64,000 nt of DNA from Haemonchus contortus (Eukaryota; Nematoda; Chromadorea; Rhabditida; Trichostrongylidae), in NCBI GenBank assembly GCA_000469685.2, contig LS997562.1, forward strand, positions 11,385,514-11,449,513, read 5' to 3'. The translations under genes were made by a program, and so were the position numbers. The notes under the pieces are model-generated. The model ran no database searches. It was not told where the DNA came from and saw only the letters and a list, made by a program, of their open reading frames with translations. Below, piece by piece: positions 12,061 through 22,600 of this stretch; position 1 is the stretch's first letter, and each line of letters starts with the position of its first letter.

Positions 12061-14727
12061 GTAAGGTTTTTTCCTTGAAACTGTTGTTTAATAGGCTTTC
12101 TTCAACCTTTCTCCTCTTCATTGTTCCTCTTTTTAACTTTTGAAGAAGTTGTACGACTGAATGAGCTTCAGGAAGCTACAAGAGAGGGGAGGTGGAAGGG
12201 GGAGGGGAAGAGGGAACGAATGGAATGGACGGAGACTGTTTCTACAATTTTTGTCTCGGAATTGTATAAAAAATTGATTTAAATTTGCAAAAATTATTAG
12301 TAAACTGAATGATTTGAGATTGTTGTTTAGGCCTATTCTATTGCCTGTATCGCCTACGGTGCCTGGTTAGCGGCTACACGAGGGCAGTATGCTGAGCTAC
12401 TGTCGCCATCGCTCTACGTGGACGTGGCCAGAATCCTCGTAGTCGTTTCAGTACTTACCATACTGAACCAATTCATTTGCATGTTCTCCGTTACGAAGGA
12501 GCTCAGGTTTTGGGTTTATGCCGTGAGTTTTTTAATGCTTCTTGATTGCTGATAACTGATTGTTCCACGAAGCTGTAGCATGTGTCTCTACTAACATTCC
12601 AGCAAGGCTGAGGCTCGACTTTCGAAAGATTCTCTTTTGGATCCTGAAGCATAGAAATCAAGATAGCATAAACACGTTGACCAACTCTCTCACGACCTTA
12701 TAGGCTACCTAGACATCAGTAATTGGGGACATCAAAAACCTCATCTTAAATAGATTTTCGAATCAGGTCTTAGCCACGACATTAGCGCAAAAGTCTGATG
12801 AATGCTTAGTAGTGGGGCTGTTCATACTCCACGAAATAGTTGGCATCACGTCGACGCGGAAAAGGGCGGCTGAGAGACTGTCCTGAAAAGAGCTGAAAAG
12901 AGGAACGTAGTTGAACAAAGAAGTACAACATCCGGAGAGGAGGGTTGTCGAGTGAGTAGATTGGAAGGGGGGGGGTGCAGAAAAGGATGACGCCTAGTTG
13001 CTATCAATAACTCAAATTTTTCATGCGCGACTGGTGCTAGGAACTTGAATGGATAACACATAGAAGTTTAGTATTCCTTTTGGACTCAGGTAGCTGGGTA
13101 TCCAGGTAGCTAGATAGTTGGACGATACAGCGGAAGCTAGAACATTTCTTTAAAAATTTATCAAAGCTCTAACTCTCACGCTCAGAACAGGTCTTTCCAC
13201 TGAACTTAAGAACTTGATAGAAAGTATATCTTTTTTAGGAATTTCCATTGCAATTGTATAGAAAAATTTGATTTTAGTCTGCAGTAGCATCCATTATCAT
13301 ATTCGTCATGTTATTCATCGGCGGAATCATGGGACTGGTATTTCGATCACAGGTGCTCAAGTCTCCATACAGTTTTCTGGGATCTCTCTACTAGTGAATT
13401 TGCATCATTTCAGCTCACTACTCAAATTCCTCTTCGTCTAAAGATGTTGACGTCTTTGAAGGAGCTTTACGCTACAGCTGATATGCAACAAGTCACTGAT
13501 GCTTGGGATCATTTGCAGTCCAATGTGAGCCTGAACATATTCAACAGAACTTCGTACAACGGGGCCCTGGGCAGGGCTCCTGGGAAGAACAAGTCATCTC
13601 TAGCCCGGGTGATGGGTTGTCCCATGACTGAAGCCTCTTTTCCATCCCGTGTGTGTACATAGAAATGAAGCAGAAGCTCCCAAGCATGAGCTTTTTCAAT
13701 TGTAAATGATATGAAGCTCTAAATTGGAGAAATACAAAACATGGAAATTCGATACAATAGGAATCCCAGCCAGTCTAGTAAAAAGGCCCTTCCCATGGGT
13801 CAGCCCTATGGCTCAAGCGCGAAAAATTCAATTTCCGCTCACTAGATTCTGTCCAAACCAATTATTTTTTTTATTTGAATATTTACTCATTTTTTGTTTA
13901 CCTGCTTGCTTATTTGTTTACTTATCCATGTTTATGTGATGGGAGTATTGCGTCTGTTTAAGTTTGAATGCTGTGGTGTAGATGGAACTGATGACCTGCG
14001 TGTATGGCGAGCTTCCAAGTGGTACATGCATCAGAAAGCGATGCCTAAGAGCGTACTTCCTGCATCATGGTAAGTCTTTCCTTCGGATGATTTCTTTCTG
14101 GGCGATCTTCAATGATTCCGACCGTTGTTTTGCAAGTCAGCAGAGCAGCATAGGAGGAGACCGTTTGACGGGAGAAGTCCAACGTGTTGACTTTTCAGCT
14201 GAGTCAGTTCGTTGCTAACTGCTGCTGATCTCTAATGATCTCGTGTTTTCTCTAGTTTTTCCTTGGAGAGGTTCCTCCCAGCATAGCGGGAACTGGGTAA
14301 AGGGTATGAAAAGGTAAAAATTTCCCAATAAATACTGAGCACGCATTTGAAAAGTCTTGAGTGTGCTACTGAAAATCTTTCCCTTCAGGGTCTCCTTTGA
14401 GTCTTAACAAAGTATTTTGTGAACTGCTCCCCACAGTACAGTATACTTTTTTAGCTGTGTTCCTGGGAAAGAGGATGAATGCCGTTTTGGCGACATGAAA
14501 GCACCCAACAAAACAACCACCTACACAGCTACCTGCTACATGCCTTTGAGGACGGATCTGCTTTATGTCGTAAATGTTGCTGCCTGGATGTCCATTGCAG
14601 GCAGTGTCGCTCAGGTATGTCGCTCAATGTTGTAAATAAAACTGTAAACAAGAAACAATTATGAAGGTGTTTTCAGTTGATACCAGCAATACTCAGCTCA
14701 TTTTATGCCAGATTAATTAAAAAGTGA
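11974..14727 (+). CDS. tsp-15: Tetraspanin, probable TSP-15 ortholog, whole gene model of 7 exons
   Basis: Exons 11974-12060, 12331-12522, 13278-13352, 13414-13524, 13963-14069, 14455-14614 and 14677-14727 join in phase to 260 residues, the usual tetraspanin length. Membrane segments lie at about 19-42, 61-83, 93-114 and 226-252. The large loop has six cysteines: CCG (158-160), the PASCC pair (191-192), Cys200 and Cys218, and an N-glycosylation site NKT at 209. Tetraspanins organise plasma-membrane complexes. C. elegans TSP-15 acts in the epidermis with the dual oxidase BLI-3. Assignment to tsp-15 rather than another worm tetraspanin rests mainly on my recollection that tsp-15 neighbours madd-4 in C. 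elegans. The family call is firm, the subfamily moderate. Confidence 0.85.
12331..12522 (+). CDS. tsp-15: Tetraspanin exon 2
   Basis: Acceptor TGTTGTTTAG, donor GCC|GTGAGT, 64 codons. It covers the end of segment 1 ([14 protein letters not shown]), the small extracellular loop and segment 2 ([18 protein letters not shown]). Confidence 0.88.
13278..13352 (+). CDS. tsp-15: Tetraspanin exon 3, third membrane segment
   Basis: Acceptor GATTTTAG, donor CAG|GTGCTC, 25 codons: [19 protein letters not shown] nearby alternative acceptor (CTGCAG at 13283) would start with an in-frame TAG, so it is excluded. Confidence 0.85.
13414..13524 (+). CDS. tsp-15: Tetraspanin exon 4, start of large loop
   Basis: Acceptor CATCATTTCAG, donor AAT|GTGAGC, 37 codons, largely helical and without cysteine, as in the A and B helices of the tetraspanin large loop. 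Confidence 0.85.
13963..14069 (+). CDS. tsp-15: Tetraspanin exon 5, CCG motif
   Basis: Acceptor CTGTTTAAG, donor ATG|GTAAGT, 107 nt. It begins FECCGVDG, the hallmark tetraspanin CCG motif, and ends at the PAS of PASCC. Confidence 0.93.
14455..14614 (+). CDS. tsp-15: Tetraspanin exon 6, second half of large loop and segment 4
   Basis: Acceptor ATACTTTTTTAG, donor CAG|GTATGT, 160 nt. It gives the CC pair, CVPGKEDEC, the final loop cysteine and the start of membrane segment 4 ([19 protein letters not shown]). Confidence 0.92.
14677..14727 (+). CDS. tsp-15: Tetraspanin exon 7 with stop
   Basis: Acceptor GGTGTTTTCAG, 16 codons then TGA. It finishes segment 4 and a short tail, FYARLIKK. Confidence 0.88.
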   Translation: MIPAILSSFYARLIKK

Positions 14728-15884
14728 AGAATTCCACAACCGAAGATAGAATTATCTACATGTGCAATTGATTCGTGTATACCAATGAGTATTATTTCTT
14801 TCATAGAGAGATTTTTTCAAACCACTTTGCTGCCTGGTATTTAATGTACAACTTGGATGGTCCTAATACACCCTGTTCAGACTTATTGATATTTTTCATC
14901 TTTACAAATTCATGGTTGTAAATTGTAAATATCCGATTTCTGTGATGAAACGACATTTTTGAGATTAAGATGGAATCTTTTCCTATTATTCCTATCTCTT
15001 GGCCCTTGGGCAAAGGAAGTTAATAAATGATGTGAGTTCTGACAATTTTTTTCTACGCAACGAGAAAAAACTCAAAATAAACTTTATTCTATCCAAAAGT
15101 TAGGTCAGAAATTTTCCAGTAAGAGAAAAAGAACTGAAGCTGCGGAGAAAACAAAGTTAGTTTCTGACTATGACCAACCTCGTTTTCAAATGCACGAACA
15201 GATCGAACAGGAAATATCCTTCAGAAGGTAGTGTTCTTGGAATTTTGAAATTCTTGAATACGTCCAGCCATAATTCTTCAGCATAACAAAATACTGGAAC
15301 AAAAGTCATGGATGTTTTTGGTTTTTTTCTCTGGTGTCTACTGAATTTTTGTAGGAGGCAACTGGTTATCTTCAATCATCTTGCTTATTCACGTAGTGGA
15401 TATGGACCACATTGATAATCATTACTGCTACCTCAAAAGGGGCAGGAACGAGTCAGGACCGTCACCTACTCGTTCGCATTCATACACGGGAAAGTAGCCG
15501 GCTTCTGAATCCGCTCCGGTGACTTGTATAGGATCGGAGACTTTCGTATTCCAACAACCCAGACCTTGCTGGAGATATTGATTGAATAGGATGCACGCAT
15601 GTGTTTCCTCGTAATCGTGATGAAAAGATGTGACAGCTCCCAGAGCATGAAAAACCTATCATACATATAGCATACCGGAAAAGAAATAAGTTTACTGGAG
15701 AACCTTCAATTGCTTCACATCCTTCTTCTGTGTGCCGTATGTGTGAAGGGTTTTTCATGGTCAATTAGCGTTTATCTGTCTGTGCGCTATTGCTGTACGG
15801 AAACGGCGAAATCTGTGACACATGATACATAGTAGAGTAAAAGTCTGAAAAGTAATAGAGGGTTAACCAATCGCGTCTAAGTGA
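14728..15884. other. Convergent intergenic spacer
   Basis: Holds the tetraspanin 3' UTR (to about 15.1 kb) and AT-rich spacer. Nothing coding is supported. Confidence 0.55.
15022..15081 (+). promoter_or_regulatory. candidate tetraspanin polyadenylation signals
   Basis: AATAAA at 15022-15027 and again at 15076-15081, about 300-350 nt after the stop. Either would end the transcript about 1.1 kb before the predicted madd-4 end on the opposite strand. Confidence 0.4.
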
Positions 15885-16136
15885 TGCGCCCCACATTCAA
15901 CTTCAATTCAGAATCGTAATGGCGTATTGAATGTGTTAGGGGCCTATACAATGACATGTGGTGATTAGCCGATGTACAGATTGGTGCTTCTATCATCCCA
16001 GACGAGACTGGTACCAATTAATTGATCCCGTAGGGATGGAAGGCTTGGTTGGCCTAAGCGGATACCGATCAAGGTATCGAACTCGTTGCCGCGCGTGAGA
16101 GATAGTGCGCCACTTGCCATTACATTACCTCCGCCA
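15885..16136 (-). repeat. tRNA-derived SINE copy in the convergent spacer
   Basis: Full-length copy in the same sense as madd-4, starting about 30 nt past the candidate madd-4 polyadenylation hexamer. Confidence 0.8.
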
Positions 16137-16164
16137 AAATACAAGTTTATAAAACAAATAAATA

Positions 16165-16170
16165 TTTATT
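16165..16170 (-). promoter_or_regulatory. candidate madd-4 polyadenylation signal
   Basis: AATAAA on the minus strand, about 420 nt after the stop codon and the first such hexamer downstream. It lies just before a SINE copy (15885-16136), so the 3' UTR may stop at or run into that repeat. Confidence 0.45.
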
Positions 16171-16588
16171 AATAACACAAAATAAGAAGCGAAAATCAAA
16201 GGAAAAAGAACACATATCATTATTCTGTATTGCAACAATCTTCGCCTTATTTATATGGACATATTGCACTGAAGCGAGCGCAGACAGAAGGGAGGGGCAG
16301 GGTTTAGCTTGTACTTGAAGGAGAAACGATGAGCGCAGGGGAGAGGCAGTCACAACTTTTATATAGACAGAGACCAGCAGATAGGGATTTCGTTGGGGGG
16401 ATACTCTGATAAGGAAATAACTAGTCTAATGAGATCATAGAAGGAGGTACACAGAAAGATTAGTCAGAATTGACGACTACGTACATATATTGCTGTGAAA
16501 TCCTGTTGGGTGACTGTAGAAAAGGGCGGAAATGTGAAATTGCTTTTAAAGTGAGAATTGCCTAAATGGGAAAAGTTCTTCGCATCGA

Positions 16589-16658
16589 TTAACGAAGTCG
16601 TTTGTCCATATACTTGCACGTCGCACAGCATTTCTGGCGAACCTCACCAGAATCGCAT
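16589..16658 (-). CDS. madd-4: madd-4 last coding exon, PLAC domain end and stop
   Basis: Acceptor CCTTTTCAG, 70 nt, ending with TAA at 16589-16591. It encodes SCDSGEVRQKCCATCKYMDK and three more residues; with the previous exon it gives the six PLAC cysteines ending in CCxxC. Confidence 0.95.
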
Positions 16659-19600
16659 CTGAAAAGGACCAGTCGTCCGTTCGCTCAGTCGTCAGACTCT
16701 GGGTTGCGAAATAACACCGGCCCTGCTGCCAAGCGAGGTTTCAACGTCCGCGGACTTTGTGATACAGTAATCCAGTTCATGGGTCCTGGCGCGAATGCCT
16801 GACCGTAACGCAGCCCACCTGAGTGCTCACCCACTCTGATGCCCCCATAGACTTACCAGTAGCCTTTCTTTATTCATTGTCCATGTTTTCCCAGTTATCT
16901 ATTGCTCATTTCGCTGTGGATGATTACTGTATCACGAAATCCTGTGGACTGTGAAATCTGCTTTGTAAGATCTTAATAACTCATTTTCACTGAATCCCTA
17001 CAACAGTAGGTTAGGTAACAACGAGGATAGATAAAAAAATAAAAAAGGAAGGAAACCCACGAATGGAAAACTTTGATAATATCACAGTAGCGCGAGTTGT
17101 CTTCGCAAGATTCATCTAGAAGGGATTGCATAACAGAAATTCAATAAAAATCCATGCAGGTTGAGGAATCATTCCCAAATGGGAGGGGTTTTCTGCATCA
17201 GAACTTACCCTGTTGTAGTGGAAGGGCAGTAGGACTACATGGAGGAAGCGAACCCGCCAGTGGACAAGAACGTGCAGCTGGGGGACGTCGTCCATCGCAG
17301 TTTCGTCCTGCTGCAGCACGACTTGCTGCCCAAACACAGGACAATAGTCGGAGCTAAAGAACATGGTATTTCCGACACTGTAATCGTCAGTTCGTCTACA
17401 GGATTCCCTACCTGAACCCCTCCTGTGCCACAATTCGATGAGCAAGACCCCCAGTCAGATGCGTGCCATTCAGCTTTACAGCTTGCTGCGAACAATTCTC
17501 AATAATAATGGCTCATACCTTGACTGACAAAAAGGCAACCCACGATTTTCGCATTCCTTGCGTGTTTTCGGTCTTTGGGTTTTGTCACAACGTTCCTCGT
17601 CAACTGCTTCCCCATTCGCTGTCATACATTTCACATGCCGACGTTGTTTTGCTACGCCATTCCGCTGACAGGGAGCAGTTGAACACTGGAACAGGAAGGT
17701 GGCTTAATGGGCATAGGTTTGCCAAGTTTTCCTACAGTCAGATCTTCGTGGGAGCACAGCAGACAGTCTTAGGATATAAACAGCCGCTGATCGAGAGTAT
17801 AGGAAGAAAGCAGGTCAGTACAGTGGGTGGGAGTGGGGCGTATGAGCCGGGGATCAAATCCCGAACTGGTACGTGCCTAGGTGTTATGCGGGTAATGAAA
17901 CACAGGATGTTCGGGTGTGAGGCCCTACTGATCGACGTGATATGAACGATCAGCTAAGCAAGCATGTTGGAAAGACGTGGGGTGCCTGCGGATTATACCC
18001 CGAACCGGTACATGCCTAGGTCAATTAACCCTTTCATCTTTCCCGATTTGGGTTCAGCGGTATTGGACTCGGCGACAAAGGTAGAAACACAGGCTTTACA
18101 TTACCTGACCCCACCAAATCCTTGTGTAGGCCAACACCACCACTATTTGGAATGTAAGCCGGCTGGCTGGCGCAATCCGCTATGGAACTGGGGTCAATCT
18201 TTCTCACCATGGGGCTGGTCAAACTTTAGGAAACTCCAGCTTCTTCACATGCTCTTTTTTTCTCTCATACCGTCAGTACATCCCAGTTTTTCGGCTGCCA
18301 GTTCCTACGTGAACAACTTGAGCTAGGAGGGGCTGTCACGCCGTACAGCCTATTTCAGGTGATCAACTCTAATCGTAATGAGATTTATGGAGGCACATTT
18401 GGTTTCCTTTCAAGGGCACTCCACCACTATACGAAATGGGAGAGTGAACAATAGAAGGTTCCTTGTAACTCGTACCAAAAAAGGTCATATAGATATGGAG
18501 TCTCCTTTGAAGTCTCTTAGGTCTTATGGGGTTAATTAATCCCGTTCTTGGAATGCGCCACGACATTCGACTTTCATTCAGACGGAGTGGCGTATTGAAA
18601 GCGTATAATGTGTGACTTGCGATGGCCTGCCGATGTACAAGTCAGTGCTTTTATCCTCCAAGACATGGTGCCAATTAACCAACCCTGGAAGCATGGAAGG
18701 CCTAGGCGGGTACTGATCCTTGATCCGAACCCGTGACCGGGCGTGTGAGATAGTGCTCCACTTGCCACTACACCACCTCCACTATGGCATCGACTCACCT
18801 CAGTCCAATCACTTGCATCCCATCGTGGACATTCCTCTTTGTGACAAGGTCTTGTCTCGGGGGGTCGAGGTGAAGCTAAAGCGGTACAAAGCCGTGGATC
18901 ACCTGTTCGACGTGCTCCATCCACCATTACGCTGCAAGTGACCTCGCGTGCCTAAACAGATGTCATTCTAGTTTTCGTGATCGTCGAGGATTCATTATGG
19001 CCGATACCTGATAGCCAGCAACCCCACATGTTGCTTGTTTACAGTCTGTCCAATGTCCCATTTCCCATCGTGCTTGAATTGTATCACGATGCTTTTGTAG
19101 TTCCCTTGCCACTTCGGGGTAACTTCCAGCAGAGAGAATCGCCTGAAACGTCAAAATGTCTTTGAAATGCTTAAAAATTTGTTTTGACGATTACTTACAA
19201 AGCTGGGTAATGTATGGGGTAATGGTGAAATGGGTGGTAGCGAACGCACAGTTCACCGGATCGAACCCTACCCAGATCTACAGAATCCTCCACCTCACAG
19301 ACGTTCCGAACTTCCCACTGATGGCAAGCATTTTGGCAGAGACTACAACTCATTGAATGTGTTGCAAGCGAAAGGTATGCAAATCCGGGCTAATGTTAAG
19401 TGCATGGCGTATCGCCGTACGTCAGATCGTCTTCTGTCGTTTACTTCATAAGATTGGCGCTGAATTTCATTCAGCTGAGTTCCTTACCTCAAAAAGTGAT
19501 GCATTCTTGTACTTTCCTTTGTGGCCTTTTTGAAGATAGGATGGGCGGAGACGATTTGGCTGAAAATGAAGCTTCTGTAGGGAAATTTCTGATTGGAAGT

Positions 19601-22600
19601 GTCCTTGATGACAATGAGAGTGTCCCCAAATCTTCATACTGAAAGTTTTTTGGAAGCTTTATGAGATTTCGATAATTTGTGATTTTTCGAGTTTCGACAA
19701 TTTCCTACGAAAAAGACCATTCTGTTACCGTAAGCAGGGCAAGATTTCGTGCCATCGGGCAATTCACCAACGTTGTTCTTACCTTTTCCTCGTCACGATA
19801 TTTGAATCGAAGCGTGACATTCCCTTGTAAAGTATCCGTATAACATTCGTATACACCAGCATCTTCCATTCGAGCGTGAAAGAGGCGTAGATTACCATTT
19901 GCTGACACTTTGATATGTGCTGGAAAACGATTCTTCAAACCTATGACTGATATTTGAGGTGGAGTGGGGGTGATGCAAGTGGCGCTACTTTTGAGTAGGA
20001 CAAAACCCCAACCAAGACTCCAAAGTTGGGAACTCGTCCAGACTAGCCAACCGTCCAGACTAGTCCTACCTGCCTCATGGAAGTCTACCACTCGTACCAG
20101 ATTCTCCTGGTATGGTGAACCTGAGATTAACGAGATTCTCTTGGGGTGAATCCTGTCTTATACAATGGCTTATTTCCTCAAGTAAACTCCGTGGGCTGAA
20201 AATGCATCCTAAGGTCCCTACGATGCTGCAAGGATATTGGCTGCATGGGCATGCATCCCAAAATGGATTGCTCAACTCAAGAATTTTGAGGTTTGAACCC
20301 TTATAACTGATGGTTGGAGATGAAACACCATTTGAGGCCTCAAGTGACGACTTAAAACGTGCACCGGTCGGGTTAGTTGCATGTCAGCCTAGCTATCCAT
20401 CTATTAAAGGTTCAGAAATCGACGAATAGAAATACCTTGGAAACTACAGTATCTTCGGGTCTTCGGGAACACCTCAGCCCCCTCCCCCTTCCTGTCCTAC
20501 TCCCACTCCCATTCCTCTCCTTTTCACTCAGTTCGCTGGCGAACGCTACCTTCTTTGAACTCAGAAACTGCGGAGAAATCTTAATCAGGGATTTCGCGTT
20601 GACATATCCTTTTCAAGGGAAATCCTCTGCTTAAGGGCTTTTGTAGACGAAGAGATCACAGTAAAGATAGAACGTCTGTAAGAACTTAATCGCCTTCCAA
20701 CGACTTATTCTGACCATTTCCGTTACGGTACAATGTGACGGTGGAGTATCAGTGAGGCGTTCAGCCATTACTAACAATAAGTCAAGGTCCGTACTCGGCC
20801 ACGCACCATGTTTGCAAACGGTACAGAAAGCATCCGAGTCTCAGAAAAGTTCTTTCCCTTCCAAACCAAAATCTGATGAAAATATCGGGATGTTCCCGCT
20901 AATGTTTCACATTTTAGTGCAACAATTCCCAAGCGACTCCTAGCTATTTCTGACCAATCTGTTGTTTGAAAGATAAAAACCCCATAATCCTATTGGCAAC
21001 CCAAGACAGACATGTTGCCCTTTTCAGAATCAGAGGGAAAACTTGCAAATATGAACGTTTGTTGAGATTCTCACCGTCGTTCCTGATTCGCTTGCCATTT
21101 TTTGTCCAATAGATCTTCTTTTTGTCAAAGTTCTTTCGTGGGCATTTGATTTTGATGCTGGTTCCTGCAAAAAATTGACAATTCTTATATTTCCCTGAGG
21201 AACAATCATCGTATTTCTCGAATTACAGTAATCCAGGAGCCGTGAAGGATAGCATGAAAAGAGATCCATATTTTTTACAGCTTTATATGATTCTCCAAGC
21301 GAAAGAGGGAAAGGCGAAAGGAAGGGTTGGAACTTAGCAAAATAAACAAGAAAACAAACAAGTAGCACCCTACCGTTGCTTTCATGGGTGATGGGTCAAA
21401 CGCTGCCAGGCCTACCAACTGGTATGTGTCACGGATAAGCGGTTTATAACATTTTGACTACGATGGTAACGAATGCACCAAAAAAGGCTGGCAACCCGAG
21501 TCTTTGTGTTGGGTAAATAGGCATTCAAATGGTACCAGGATTCCCGACTGAAACCAAGTATGTGGCGCATCCAAAGGGGTGCTGAACCTGGCTGATTTTT
21601 ACTTATTTTTCTGGGAAAACCCATCAATTCAGCATTCCAACTATCTTTGGGCAATGTACCTTACCTTGATAGAGCGTTGCCACTCCACCGATGCCTAAGG
21701 TCAGCTTCCTCTCGGATGCGTTCTGCTCGAAAACGCGATTTGTCAGCAACTGGGGTTTGCCGCAAGTACCTGAAATTCAGACGTCTTCAATAAAGCTCTT
21801 CACACCCAAATGTCTAAGTTTATCCACCTAGACTGCACATCTGCACAGCAGGAGGTTTTTCATCAGTGCCACATTCCTTTTCGGGACGTCGTTCTCGTCG
21901 TCCACGAGCATCTCGTCCTTCACACACCACACTTCGTTTCTGTTCTCCAGAACCACATGACGCTGAGCATTCTGTCCAGGCTCCGGTCTGAAGGAGAAAG
22001 ACAGATTTGGGCGATAGCTTACTCAGAGGTCTAAATGAAGTAGAACGAACGATCCAACTAGCTGGGCATACGACGGCTCCACAACTTTCTGTCTCACTAG
22101 GCTTGGGCAAAGGACATTCGGCATCTCGAAGTACGATGTGAGCATCAGCGCCTCAAATTCTATTTTTCTTAGCGGAAAACTGATTTCGGACTTTTTTTTC
22201 AAAATTTGTGGGCATCCTGTATAAATCATAGAAATCGACCCACAAATTTTCGATGCCCTGTTCTATAGGACGCCGCACACGTAACGCCGTCCGAAGTTCA
22301 AATAAGAAGAGGTCCTTCCTCTCCCCGAAAATCTTTGAGGTGTTTTCTAATGTCTTACAAGAAGTTTTCCTCTACATGAACGTCATCAATATTTCTAGCT
22401 GTTTTAGGAAGTTTGCTCTGTGCGAGACAAGGTTTTCCTGTAAATCCTTCCCTGGCACTACATATTCACCCGAGGGTACGATGGTAGTCCCGATCTGCCC
22501 AAAGGCGCGACGAATCCTAGATAGTTGTCTTGACGCGCGAGTGGTCTTTCGAGACTAATGCCCTTCAATTCAATCTGCTTCTCTAATAGCAGTTCCTCCA

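Noticed and set aside
17463..17945. 160-codon plus-strand frame
   Set aside because: It is antisense to the madd-4 exon 17519-17685; the minus strand shows TSP1 cysteine spacing and splice sites.
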